This document shows, in pieces, positions 36,937 to 45,337 of a DNA stretch of 64,000 nucleotides. Below the pieces are notes generated by a model. That model saw nothing but the letters and a program-made list of their open reading frames with translations, was not told the DNA's origin and did no database searches. Numbering within the stretch: the stretch's first letter is position 1; each line of letters begins with the position of its first letter. The translations under genes were made by a program, and so were the position numbers. Source of the stretch: CAXBNB01 sp049115735 (lineage in GTDB: Bacteria; Bacteroidota; Bacteroidia; Cytophagales; Cyclobacteriaceae); assembly GCA_049115735.1 (NCBI GenBank), contig JAGDZP010000032.1:70540-134539 (forward strand), read 5' to 3'.

Positions 36937-37161
36937 TCATTCTTCAAAATAAGTGTTCAAGAGCTTTTGAAGCTCGTTAATTAAACCGGATTTTGCATTT
37001 TCACCTTTGTCAAAAGGATCACTAAAATGAGCTGTTTCGACTTGATTTAACTTATTCTTTGATTCGCCATATTTCAATGACATGTGTGTTACTGAATCGT
37101 CAGATTCATCACAAAACAATCTTAAATCAAGATGCTTTGTATTGGTTGTATTAAACTTCAT
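36937..37161 (-). CDS. Small hypothetical protein of the element
   Basis: 74 residues, not recognised. Acidic and polar with no membrane segment (LDLRLFCDESDDSVTHMSLKYGE, helical C-terminus LINELQKLLNTYFEE). Its ATG overlaps the rep stop by 4 nt (ATGA), so it is translated with rep and may assist it. The following hairpin ends the operon. Confidence 0.65.
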   Translation of the reverse strand: MKFNTTNTKHLDLRLFCDESDDSVTHMSLKYGESKNKLNQVETAHFSDPFDKGENAKSGLINELQKLLNTYFEE

Positions 37162-38486
37162 ATTCTTAGTAAATTTAGTTTGGAGTGATCGAATTCATAA
37201 TGAGTCTTTCTTAAGGATAGATACTTATTTAGGTATTCTCCAACTTGTTTTTCGAACCAAAACGAGAGTTCATAATGGTTTAGAATTTCTTTTATTTCTT
37301 TCAGTGTAGATTCTGGTTGAAAGTTGAACACATAATGTTTGAATAAACTTCCAACCAGCACTTGCATTGACCTTCGTGAGTAACCAATTGGTTTTTTTCT
37401 CTTCCATGAATAGTCATACACGAACTCTGGTAATTCACGAAGACTAGACCAATCGAATAATTCAAAGGGTTCCTTTCGAGCGTTTCTTGATTTGCCATCT
37501 TCAATAACAAATGAAAAGTGATCTTTTCTTGCTATGTCTAGTAACTCAAATATTCCTTCAGGATCAAATATATGTAGCCAATCAAATTGTTGTATGTTCT
37601 TCACAAAAGCATTCCGCAACTCGTATTCGAATCGAAAAACATCCTGATCTACTAATCCATTGATTCGATGGTGGTTTTCAATCCACGGTTTGGAACCTTG
37701 TGAGAGCTCTAAGGTTTTATTGTATATTCTAAGGTATCTTCCCGTTGACCTTGACCCCCATCCAAATCCTGTAGTTTGGAACGCTCCATCTTTCTTGTTG
37801 GAATACTTGCTTTTATCTTTAACCCTAGTATTTGAAATTACTTTTCCTTCATCTAGTAGATAGTCAAATGCATTTAAGCTACATCCATTTTGAAACCCAT
37901 AACTATCCAGGTAGACATCTATTCGAGTAATATTTTTAAACTCGACTAGAAATGAGGAAAAGAAATTCTGCAATATCTGTTTTAAGTCAGTTCCATCATA
38001 AAAGTTTTGATTCTCTATTTTCAATTGAATTGTTTCAGGCTTGAGTTTATTGCCTTCTCTTGGATACGCTAGCAATACACCTATCAAATTCTCATCATAA
38101 TAAAGATTAAACATGGTAAGAAAGTGCTTGGATGGTCTTTCAAGGTTGATGAACCTAAAACCCGACTCTAATACCTCAACTTCATCTGCTTCTATGGGTA
38201 GTTTTCCCATCAAATTCAATGTGAGATAATCTAAACCAACAGTGAACTTAAATTGATTTTTGTCAAATGGACTGCCGTTATACTTAGAGGCAGTTAAGTT
38301 GTCGGAATCGCATTTTCCGTTTCTCGGTCGCAAATTTATTCCCGTCTTGTTTCTATCACAAGACTTCCCTTCGGCTCCCTTCGGTCGGTCTTGCATAGAA
38401 CCAAGTCGGGATTTTGCTCCGCTAAGAGAAACGGAAAGTGAGGTTCTACGGTCTCTGCTCGGAGGTTTTATTTGCTCACTTCTCAT
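37158..38486 (-). CDS. Rep_trans-family replication initiator / relaxase
   Basis: 442 residues from ATG 38486, chosen because it overlaps the HTH stop as ATGA; a longer frame reaching 38591 would overlap the HTH gene by over 100 bp. The first ~75 residues are low-complexity, very basic and encoded by nested palindromes. The conserved core begins at about 80 (FTVGLDYLTLNL) and has TRIDVYLD (188-194, acidic metal ligands), GRYLRIYNKTLE (Tyr 251/255, catalytic tyrosine region) and FRFEYELRN (285-292), the pattern I know from PF02486 proteins such as RepC of pT181 and NicK of ICEBs1. These nick one strand at an origin and start rolling-circle replication or transfer. Confidence 0.82.
   Translation of the reverse strand: MRSEQIKPPSRDRRTSLSVSLSGAKSRLGSMQDRPKGAEGKSCDRNKTGINLRPRNGKCDSDNLTASKYNGSPFDKNQFKFTVGLDYLTLNLMGKLPIEADEVEVLESGFRFINLERPSKHFLTMFNLYYDENLIGVLLAYPREGNKLKPETIQLKIENQNFYDGTDLKQILQNFFSSFLVEFKNITRIDVYLDSYGFQNGCSLNAFDYLLDEGKVISNTRVKDKSKYSNKKDGAFQTTGFGWGSRSTGRYLRIYNKTLELSQGSKPWIENHHRINGLVDQDVFRFEYELRNAFVKNIQQFDWLHIFDPEGIFELLDIARKDHFSFVIEDGKSRNARKEPFELFDWSSLRELPEFVYDYSWKRKKPIGYSRRSMQVLVGSLFKHYVFNFQPESTLKEIKEILNHYELSFWFEKQVGEYLNKYLSLRKTHYEFDHSKLNLLRI
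38314..38437 (-). repeat. Nested inverted repeats, candidate double-strand origin/oriT inside rep
   Basis: Outer arms: TTTCCGTTTCTC (38314-38325) and its exact complement GAGAAACGGAAA (38426-38437). Middle arms: ATTCCCGTCTTGTTTCTAT (38338-38356) against ATAGAACCAAGTCGGGAT (38394-38411), mostly complementary. Local hairpin GTCTTGT/ACAAGAC (38344-38350, 38358-38364), and two copies of TCCCTTCGG near the centre. The Rep_trans family is known to nick within its own gene (pT181, ICEBs1), which fits this placement. Confidence 0.65.
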
Positions 38487-38758
38487 GATTTCTGGGTGGA
38501 TTGAGATTTTTGAAGCAATTCCGATTTGAGATAGAAAACTCTCCTTGTGTTTGGGACTTGATGAAAGGGGATTAACCCTCGTTTTTTCCAATCGATAATC
38601 GTTGGTTGAGATATACCCAAGAATTTAGACGCTTCCCCTTGACTTAGAATTTCGTCTTTGGACTCTCCTTTTGTTTCTGGTTGCCATTCGTTCAGACATT
38701 CCTTAATGAGATCTTTTAATTCATTAAGGTTTACATTCAATAAAATTGACTGTTTCAT
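38483..38758 (-). CDS. Helix-turn-helix protein, excisionase-like
   Basis: 91 residues. The C-terminal half is a MerR/excisionase-type winged helix: ILSQGEASKFLGISQPTIIDWKKRGLIPFHQVPNTRRVFY. The N-terminal part is a short amphipathic helix. First gene of the HTH-rep-74aa operon, stop overlapping the rep start by 4 nt. It could act as excisionase on the element ends, or as regulator of rep through the inverted repeat just upstream. Confidence 0.85.
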   Translation of the reverse strand: MKQSILLNVNLNELKDLIKECLNEWQPETKGESKDEILSQGEASKFLGISQPTIIDWKKRGLIPFHQVPNTRRVFYLKSELLQKSQSTQKS

Positions 38759-38766
38759 TTTTTTAA

Positions 38767-38782
38767 CATCATTTTCATGATG
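38767..38782 (-). promoter_or_regulatory. Inverted repeat upstream of the HTH gene, possible operator
   Basis: Perfect repeat CATCAT-TTTC-ATGATG, 8 bp before the HTH start codon. Its position suits an autoregulatory operator or translational hairpin; no direct evidence. Confidence 0.35.
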
Positions 38783-38832
38783 CTAAAGTGAGGTAGGGGT
38801 GAGTCCCAAAAAATGGGGTGGAACTAAATTAG

Positions 38833-39705
38833 TTAGCTAAATATCTGAATATCAATACGCTTACCTTCTAAAAATTTCTCACTCTTGGAACTGTACTTTC
38901 TTATTGAATCAAGTGAAGCGTCATTGAAGAAATGAATCCATTTTTGAAGATCAGTTTTATTTATTCCTTGTATTTTATTTCTGTCTAGTAGATCAAACAT
39001 CATTTTTGTTAGATGATGTTTCTTCTTCCAATAGAATGTATAAGAGCTGTTAAGGTTGGGCTCTACATCATACATGTTTTTGAACTTAAACGCACTTCTA
39101 ATGAAATTATCAACACTCGAGATACAGCAATGTTCATGATTTATGAGTTCTTCAAATGCCTTTTCGACCTTTTCCGGAGAAAGAAGTATCATGGGCTTGA
39201 CCGCTGGAATATCTATTGGGTTGATTTTCTTATGTCCTACTGGAAGTTTGGGATATTTTAGCCTATTAGGTAAAGACAAAAATTGTTCTCTGGATTTGAA
39301 TGCATTATGTGAGCCTGAAATTATTGATTCAATGCTTAATATCATTCTGTTATAGAAGTCTAACTGAAAGGAATTTTCCACTAATCCGTGGGCATAAGAA
39401 TCAACTAATTTAACTAGAACTGTAGCCTTTTTGCCAAAATTATCTTTCACCCTTTCGAGATAGGGATGTACTGTCTTTATGTCGTTGGTTTCGAATGACT
39501 CAAATAATGATTTCTCAAAACTCTCAATAAATTGTACCACATGTAAAAAATACTGGTTGGGAATTTCGTTCGAATAATTCTCCTTAATCTTATTGAAATC
39601 TTCTAACAATTTTTCGTCAGTATTTTTGAATCTGAAAAATTCTTTTTCAACAGAACCGTACATGAAACTAAAAATGAAATTCAATACTGCATTATCCTGC
39701 TTCAT
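38833..39705 (-). CDS. Hypothetical protein co-transcribed with the integrase
   Basis: 290 residues, not recognised. Mostly helical, no signal peptide or membrane helix. Visible patterns: aromatic/charged N-terminus (FIFSFMYGSVEKEFFRFKN), a central proline-rich linker (LPNRLKYPKLPVGHKKINPIDIPAVKP) and a C-terminal helical segment (HHLTKMMFDLLDRNKIQGINKTDLQKWIHFFN). Starts 2 bp after the integrase stop, so it is expressed with it. A role in recombination, control of excision, or cargo are all open. Confidence 0.7.
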   Translation of the reverse strand: MKQDNAVLNFIFSFMYGSVEKEFFRFKNTDEKLLEDFNKIKENYSNEIPNQYFLHVVQFIESFEKSLFESFETNDIKTVHPYLERVKDNFGKKATVLVKLVDSYAHGLVENSFQLDFYNRMILSIESIISGSHNAFKSREQFLSLPNRLKYPKLPVGHKKINPIDIPAVKPMILLSPEKVEKAFEELINHEHCCISSVDNFIRSAFKFKNMYDVEPNLNSSYTFYWKKKHHLTKMMFDLLDRNKIQGINKTDLQKWIHFFNDASLDSIRKYSSKSEKFLEGKRIDIQIFS

Positions 39706-39707
39706 AA

Positions 39708-40937
39708 TTATCTATCCCATGCGGTTTTGGCTTGCTCACTGATGTACGATTCAGCAAGGTTCACATATTTTTTAAAATGCTCATCCTTCTTGTGTCCGGT
39801 GATCTTTTTTACTACACTTTCATGCATTCCGAAAATCAGTGAATTGGTTGTGAATGTCTTTCTTGCTGTGTGTGATGTAATTAATTCATGTTTTGGTACC
39901 GTCTTGGTGATAGCTTCACGTCCAGCATATTTTGTTACTGTTACAGGTTGATCAATCTTAGCTTCTTTGCATGCCTCCTTGATATATTGATTGAATTTCT
40001 GCTCTGATATTCTGGGTAATGGTTGTGCAAAGTCCTTATACTTTTCCAATATTTCAGTTGCATATTTATTTAGCGGTATTCTCTGAAATTCTCTTGTTTT
40101 AACTATCACCTTTTGTATTTCATCATTTACCAAGTGTTCTCTTTTAAGATCAGTAATATCAGAAAATCTCAAACCTGTAAAACATCCAAAGCAATATGTA
40201 TCTCGTACCCGTTCGAGTCTTTCAGTCTCGAATTTGTAATTATACAGATGAAATAGTTCTCTCTCATATAGGCAAATGATTTCTGTAGGTCTCTCTGGAG
40301 TCTTGAAACTTTTATATTTTGTATTGTTATGATACCCTTTGAGTAATGCCCAATTCATAAAGGTTTTGTACCTCTTAAAGATTGTTGAAAATGTATTATC
40401 GGTAATACCTTGGACACCATAGGCATATTCTCTAAGTCCTTCAAATACATCAAAATCAAAACTATCTAGTGTGATAAGTATACCTCGATCTTTACTATAG
40501 TTTTTCATAAAGTTCAAAGCCGTTGTATGTCCCATTATGGTTCTTTTAGCCTTTACTGGCTTTTCTACTTCAATGAATCTTTCTAAGTACTCAACAAACG
40601 ATTTTCCTTTTGGATTCTTTGGTATTTGTTCTTCCCACTTAGACTCAAAATAGTCTGCCGATAAGAGTCGATTATTAAATATTGCCTCGTTGATTATATC
40701 GTTGGCTTTCTTTTCGAGTTCATCAAGTTTTTTGTTAATAATTTCATAATGGTTCTGTGGCTCTGATTTCAAGTTTGACCTTACTCTCATATGCCTTTCA
40801 TTCCAATGCTTCTCGAGTGCTTTTTTGCCTGTCGACTTCCTTATTCGCTCATTGTTGAAAGTGATGTCTAGAACAATTGGTAATTCACCTTTTTTGTTCT
40901 TTTTCTGATGGTTAAGTCTAAACGTAATTTGAGCCAT
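39708..40937 (-). CDS. Tyrosine site-specific integrase
   Basis: 409 residues, of the Bacteroidota phage-integrase type. The N-terminal arm-binding domain starts at MAQITFRLNHQ, a SAM-like core-binding domain spans about 100-200, and the catalytic domain has FTGLRFSDI (Arg), SHTARKTF (His 356, Arg 359), TGHKKDEHF (His 382) and KKYVNL (Tyr 391, likely nucleophile). It would join the element to the tRNA-Leu 3' end. It sits at the attR end with the second iteron pair 7 bp upstream of its start. Confidence 0.95.
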   Translation of the reverse strand: MAQITFRLNHQKKNKKGELPIVLDITFNNERIRKSTGKKALEKHWNERHMRVRSNLKSEPQNHYEIINKKLDELEKKANDIINEAIFNNRLLSADYFESKWEEQIPKNPKGKSFVEYLERFIEVEKPVKAKRTIMGHTTALNFMKNYSKDRGILITLDSFDFDVFEGLREYAYGVQGITDNTFSTIFKRYKTFMNWALLKGYHNNTKYKSFKTPERPTEIICLYERELFHLYNYKFETERLERVRDTYCFGCFTGLRFSDITDLKREHLVNDEIQKVIVKTREFQRIPLNKYATEILEKYKDFAQPLPRISEQKFNQYIKEACKEAKIDQPVTVTKYAGREAITKTVPKHELITSHTARKTFTTNSLIFGMHESVVKKITGHKKDEHFKKYVNLAESYISEQAKTAWDR

Positions 40938-40944
40938 ATTCTAA

Positions 40945-40969
40945 AATGGGTGACAGAATGGGTGACAGA
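40945..40969 (+). repeat. Right-end iteron pair, candidate integrase arm sites
   Basis: Same 25-bp sequence and orientation as 34501-34525. It lies immediately upstream of the integrase start, so integrase binding here could also repress its own gene. Confidence 0.7.
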
Positions 40970-41081
40970 TTTTGTCGTTAAAATAATTGATGTTGAGTAA
41001 AGCTCATTAAAAAGTGCGATTAAAACCAATAAACAATGGTTTATTAAGCTGGTTTAAATAAGTTAAAATTATATGGTACTA

Positions 41082-41131
41082 CGGCCCTGGGTACTCAAAT
41101 CCCTGACAACTTACTGGTTGTCAGGGATTTT
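41082..41131 (+). repeat. attR: right copy of the 50-bp direct repeat, with intact terminator hairpin
   Basis: CGGCCCTGGGTAC (tRNA 3' end) followed by the hairpin with a perfect AATCCCTGACAAC/GTTGTCAGGGATT stem and T run. Only the tRNA 3' end is present, no full tRNA. From 41132 to 41428 the sequence is non-coding and A/T-rich, with nothing else recognised. Confidence 0.85.
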
Positions 41132-41428
41132 TTGTTTTATCGGAATAAATTAATTATAGTTTTAATAAAGAAATATTCTCAATTAGATCTTCATCAGATT
41201 TAGCATTGATAATCCCCCAATTCTTAGGACAGGTATTGCGTTAGTTTAAGTTCCAATTCTGCAGATATTTCCATTCTGGTGTATAAGCAGGAAAATAATG
41301 ACTAGCTCTTATCATGATCATGCAAGACTGGGTTACTGATATAAAAGATTATTCCCATCTTTGATAGGTATGACTTATTGTGAAAATGTCATTCATGGAA
41401 ATTTGATATTTAAAGCCTTAAGCGGAAT

Positions 41429-43621
41429 ATGAAAAGAAGAAAATTCATCAGAAATATTGGATTAGGTTCATCTCTTGGCCTGGTTGGCACTAAAGAATTG
41501 CTGGCCAATGATGTGCAAAAGCAGCAGCCATATAAGTATCCAAAACCCAACGATTTTACAGACTGCCTGAGCGATGAAGGTTACCTAGCCATAAGGTTGG
41601 ACTTGAAAGGAGAGTATGAAGCGTTGAAAAAAGCTTTAGGTTCCTTGAAAGTGAAAAGTGCCGAGCTTGTAAAACAAAGAGACTATTCTTTCACAGTAGG
41701 GGAAATTGGAGATAAAGAATCAAGTATCAATTCGGACGCATACTGGAGGACAACCACGGTTTTGTGGTTGAAAGATTTTAGCACGAAATCTTCCCTTTCA
41801 TTCAGAAGCAAAAAGAGAGAACAGGTGGCTTTATCAACTTTGATTGAGCAGCCAGAATTTGTCTCAAAGTCCGATGTACTTGAACTCACTGCCAATATCT
41901 TGCAGTATTCGGAAATAGGCACATTCAAGGCGAATGATTTTTTGGTCGAACCAATAGACCATAAAGATTTTTCATTTGCCATCATGGCCGACCCGCAGGG
42001 TGGTGACCCTGACTGTGCATGTAACAAGGCCCCTACGCGGGTCAAGGTGCACAATGCCTTTGTGGAGGAAAGCATTCGCATTATCAATGAGCTTGAAACA
42101 AAGCCGGCTTTTACCTTAATTCTTGGAGATATCGTGGATAGCCAGGGAGAGGAGAAAAACTTTCTGGCTATGGAAGAATTTTACAAGAAGATCAATACGC
42201 CTATTCTCCTCGAAATCGGAAACCACGAGACACGATATAATTCTACCTTCACACCAGGCTATAATATGGATGCCTTCAGCAACTACTTCGATTCTCAGAA
42301 AAGAATCAATGGTCAGGACAAGATGCTGTATTCTTTTGATATTGGTAATTATCATTTCATTGTCTGGCCAGACCCATTACGTCGTGAATTTTGGGAAAAT
42401 CACCCACACTATATAGAATGGCTGCAACGGGATCTTGAAAAGAATAAAGAAAAGCCCACCATATTTTTTCAACACGTACCAATACATCCGATCGGTATCG
42501 ATCCACTTTTGAACTATGCAGAATCACCGTACATCAAGAAATTGCTACTTGAGATGCTAGCAAAATGGGGTAATGTAAAATATGTTTTCAGTGGCCATGT
42601 CCACATTCCGATTAAAGCTTCAGCCAAAACCGCACGGACTTATAAAGGAATAAATCTAGTGAATTTGCCAGCAGCCGGATTTCGTCCACGTGCCTTCGGT
42701 GAGGAAGATTTCTTTGGTGGGCCAAGTCAGGGTGTCGCCATAGTTTCTGTCAAGAATGAAAAGGTGAGTTTATCCTTCAAAGAGGTTACTCATAATTTGT
42801 ATGATTATGATGAGCGCTTTGAAGAGTTGGATCTTAAGAAGGACATCCTATGTTATCAAAACAAATGGGAGCTGCCACGAAATGAGAAAATTCTGAATGG
42901 AGAATTCAAAAATCTGGATCAATGGCACAGACCTTATGTGTATATGGAAGATGAAAGACCCTCAAATAGCTGCGAAACGCGAACAATTGATGGTACTAAC
43001 ACTTTGTATCTAAAAGCTCGGAAAAGGGCTCACGATATTCCGGGGCAGGATCGCTTACCGCAAACCTTGAATAAAGCCTGCCAAGCTATTAGTATCCAGG
43101 ATGGAAAAATTCCCGGTCTTAACTTTAGAATGAAAATCTCCAAAAAGGAACGCGAAAGAAAAGCATTGAATGGCGCCTATGTTTGGTGCGAGGGATACGA
43201 AGGGCCTAATAAATTATTTAACCTTTTCTATTTTGCCGGAGTGGCCACTGGGAGTTTGCTATCTCGTTTTGAAACCAACCGAAACTACAAGGACCTTTAT
43301 TTGGATCTGCCCTATCAAAATGAGGAGTGGCATGACGTAAACCTTAATCTGAACAGTGAATTGAAGGATTTGGACATTCCAGCGAATAGGGCTGATCGCC
43401 TGATTGTGAACCTTGGAGTATGGAATGTGAATGATGGAAATAACAGCGGGGTGGAATTCTTCGTCCAATCTTTGAAAGATTTCACTCCGGATGATCTGCC
43501 TCCAAGTACATGCGGCAACAACCCAGTGCTACCAAAAGAGAAGGATGAAATATATTATGCGCGCGTTGTACACATTGCTGGTGAACATACCTTGGGCAAG
43601 CAAGAACAGCTATATTTATAG
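41429..43621 (+). CDS. Calcineurin-like metallophosphatase, exported
   Basis: 730 residues. Tat-like signal (MKRRKFIRNIGLG). An N-terminal beta domain of about 180 residues precedes the phosphoesterase: FAIMADPQGGD, LILGDIVDSQGE, LEIGNHE, FFQHVPIHPIG, VFSGHVHIP, i.e. the five metal-binding blocks (D-x-[HQ], GD-x-x-D, GNH[DE], [GQ]H, G-H-x-H). The last ~250 residues look like a carbohydrate-binding or jelly-roll domain (NSGVEFFVQSLKDF). It would cleave a phosphate ester in the periplasm. Follows the attR side without an obvious partner gene. Confidence 0.88.
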   Translation: MKRRKFIRNIGLGSSLGLVGTKELLANDVQKQQPYKYPKPNDFTDCLSDEGYLAIRLDLKGEYEALKKALGSLKVKSAELVKQRDYSFTVGEIGDKESSINSDAYWRTTTVLWLKDFSTKSSLSFRSKKREQVALSTLIEQPEFVSKSDVLELTANILQYSEIGTFKANDFLVEPIDHKDFSFAIMADPQGGDPDCACNKAPTRVKVHNAFVEESIRIINELETKPAFTLILGDIVDSQGEEKNFLAMEEFYKKINTPILLEIGNHETRYNSTFTPGYNMDAFSNYFDSQKRINGQDKMLYSFDIGNYHFIVWPDPLRREFWENHPHYIEWLQRDLEKNKEKPTIFFQHVPIHPIGIDPLLNYAESPYIKKLLLEMLAKWGNVKYVFSGHVHIPIKASAKTARTYKGINLVNLPAAGFRPRAFGEEDFFGGPSQGVAIVSVKNEKVSLSFKEVTHNLYDYDERFEELDLKKDILCYQNKWELPRNEKILNGEFKNLDQWHRPYVYMEDERPSNSCETRTIDGTNTLYLKARKRAHDIPGQDRLPQTLNKACQAISIQDGKIPGLNFRMKISKKERERKALNGAYVWCEGYEGPNKLFNLFYFAGVATGSLLSRFETNRNYKDLYLDLPYQNEEWHDVNLNLNSELKDLDIPANRADRLIVNLGVWNVNDGNNSGVEFFVQSLKDFTPDDLPPSTCGNNPVLPKEKDEIYYARVVHIAGEHTLGKQEQLYL

Positions 43622-43648
43622 ATAAAATGCCCTATTAGTATAATGGGC

Positions 43649-44236
43649 TTATTGGCCAGATGCCATCATCTCCTCAACAAGCAGTATAATAGAGTGGATG
43701 CACTTAATGTGTATTTCCTGGACACGATCTGCAAAGCCCATATGAGAAACCAGAATTTTGATGTCTGCTAAGGCCGCCAGGTTGCCACCGGTCTCACCAG
43801 AAAGCAGGATCGTTGTTATGCCTTTGGCTTTGGCCTCTTTAAATGCCTGAATAATATTTTCAGAATCTCCGCTGGTGCTAAGGCCTAATACTACATCGCC
43901 TGACTGCCCCATGGCCTCAATAAATCGTGAGAAGATAAATTCATATCCAAAGTCATTACCCACGCAAGTAATATGGCTGGGATCAGAGATGGCCATAGCC
44001 GGAAAGGGTTGACGGTTTTCACGGTAGCGTCCGGAGAGCTCCTCCGCAAAATGCATGGCATCACAGTGTGATCCACCGTTTCCGCAAGACAGTACCTTGC
44101 CACCCGATTTGAAGGAATTAGCAATGCATTCAGCCGCTGCTACAATGTTATCAAAATTGGATTTGTTGCCGATAAATTTATCAAACACTTGCTGTGCCTG
44201 ATCAAACTCCCTTTCTACTAATTCTCTATAATCCAT
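43649..44236 (-). CDS. gmhA: Sedoheptulose-7-phosphate isomerase (SIS domain)
   Basis: 195 residues, normal for GmhA. SCGNGGSHCDAMHFAEELSGRY (substrate loop and Glu), GLSTSGDSENI (SIS phosphate-binding Ser/Thr) and DRVQEIHIKCIHSIILLVE (catalytic His) match. It converts sedoheptulose-7-phosphate to D-glycero-D-manno-heptose-7-phosphate, the first step of ADP-heptose for lipopolysaccharide. Eleven bases follow the ROK kinase stop, so the two are co-transcribed. Confidence 0.93.
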   Translation of the reverse strand: MDYRELVEREFDQAQQVFDKFIGNKSNFDNIVAAAECIANSFKSGGKVLSCGNGGSHCDAMHFAEELSGRYRENRQPFPAMAISDPSHITCVGNDFGYEFIFSRFIEAMGQSGDVVLGLSTSGDSENIIQAFKEAKAKGITTILLSGETGGNLAALADIKILVSHMGFADRVQEIHIKCIHSIILLVEEMMASGQ

Positions 44237-44247
44237 TTCAGTATTGT

Positions 44248-45159
44248 CTAACTGACGAGCATTGCTGCACCAAACACACCTGCACTATCACCTAGTTTTG
44301 GCTTGAGTATTGGTGTTTCCAGCTTGTTGTTGAAAAGATAATCCTCAACATTCTTAGCACCAAGGTTGTACAATAAATCAATATTTCCAACTCCGCCACC
44401 AAGTACCACAGCATCCGGGTCTAAAACGTTGATCACAGAGGCCAGTCCTTTGCCAAAGAAGTTTAGTAAACGATCAACCGTTTCTTTAGCGTTAGAATCT
44501 GAACCAGACTCGAATGCCCTCATAATTTCTTTGAGGTTTTTTTTGGTTCCACTTATTTCATGATAATACTTCTCCAGCGCAGTACCTGATATTACTTTTT
44601 CCACACAACCCACATTGCCACAATAACAATCCCCACCAGAGTAATCCAGAAAATTGTGACCCCATTCACCTCCTATGCCTTGCTTGCCATTGCGCACTTT
44701 ACCATTAATTACCACCCCGCCACCTACGCCTGTTCCCATGATTACACCGAAAACTACTTCAGCTTCTGGTGTTTTTTCTTTTACTATCCCCAAGGTAGCT
44801 TCAGCCAGTGCAAAGCAATTTGCATCGTTGGCCATTTGAATGTCGAATCCAAGGGCAGTTTCCAGGTCTTGTTTTAATGGCTGGCCATTGAGGCAAGTGG
44901 TGTTACTGTTCTTCAGAGTTTGGCTAGCTGGATCGAGCGTTCCTGGAGTACCAATGCCCAGAGTTGAAAGTTGAATATTACAATTCGACTCTAATTGACG
45001 AACAACTTTTACTATTTGCCTAACGATATGCTCGTAACCATTTTCATTTTCCGTCGCTATCCTTAGCCTCTCAATCACTTCATAACCTTCACCCTCTAAA
45101 TTCAATAATACCCCTTCGATTTTTGTTCCTCCAAGGTCAATTCCGCATGTCATTTCCAT
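44248..45159 (-). CDS. ROK-family sugar kinase
   Basis: 303 residues. GIDLGGTKIEGVLL (ATP phosphate 1), LGIGTPGTLD, MANDANCFALAEA (catalytic Asp in NDAN), GTGVGGGVVINGK, and the ROK zinc site GEWGHNF...CYCGNVGCVEK. ROK kinases act on glucose, GlcNAc, ManNAc or fructose. The gene is immediately upstream of gmhA, suggesting that the sugar phosphate feeds envelope glycan synthesis, though the substrate cannot be read off. A second in-frame Met (MTCG) is 6 nt downstream of the chosen start. Confidence 0.92.
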   Translation of the reverse strand: MEMTCGIDLGGTKIEGVLLNLEGEGYEVIERLRIATENENGYEHIVRQIVKVVRQLESNCNIQLSTLGIGTPGTLDPASQTLKNSNTTCLNGQPLKQDLETALGFDIQMANDANCFALAEATLGIVKEKTPEAEVVFGVIMGTGVGGGVVINGKVRNGKQGIGGEWGHNFLDYSGGDCYCGNVGCVEKVISGTALEKYYHEISGTKKNLKEIMRAFESGSDSNAKETVDRLLNFFGKGLASVINVLDPDAVVLGGGVGNIDLLYNLGAKNVEDYLFNNKLETPILKPKLGDSAGVFGAAMLVS

Positions 45160-45337
45160 GAAATCTTACAGATCGTTAATAGTCTGTGAATTTCAGTATT
45201 TTTTCTGAATCAATAATCGAAAACCTAGGCCAAATTATTATTTCAAATAATTAGGAGAGTTAGAAAACCGTATTACATACTTTTTTCAATTCATTAGAAA
45301 AGACATAACTAGGTGTGCTGAACTATCGGAATGATGA

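Larger units (their letters stand above)
34445..41094. mobile_element. Integrated element in tRNA-Leu (about 6.6 kb, IME-like)
   Basis: Bounded by 50-bp direct repeats made of the tRNA-Leu 3' end and terminator. All six genes read leftward: tyrosine integrase next to attR, a 290-residue unknown, excisionase-like HTH, Rep_trans-type initiator/relaxase, a 74-residue unknown, and a nuclease-methyltransferase fusion next to attL. Identical iteron pairs lie just inside both ends, and nested palindromes fill the start of the rep gene. There are no phage structural genes and no conjugation pore genes, so it would be an integrative mobilizable element or a small integrated plasmid needing a helper for transfer (inference). 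Confidence 0.85.

Noticed and set aside
38487..38591. Upstream extension of the rep gene
   Set aside because: It would overlap the HTH gene by over 100 bp, while ATG 38486 forms a clean ATGA coupling.
34445..41131. Prophage interpretation of the element
   Set aside because: No capsid, tail, terminase or lysis genes; the gene set fits a small mobilizable element.
43622..43648. Hairpin GCCC...GGGC between metallophosphatase and gmhA
   Set aside because: Four-base stem with a 12-nt loop; could be chance.
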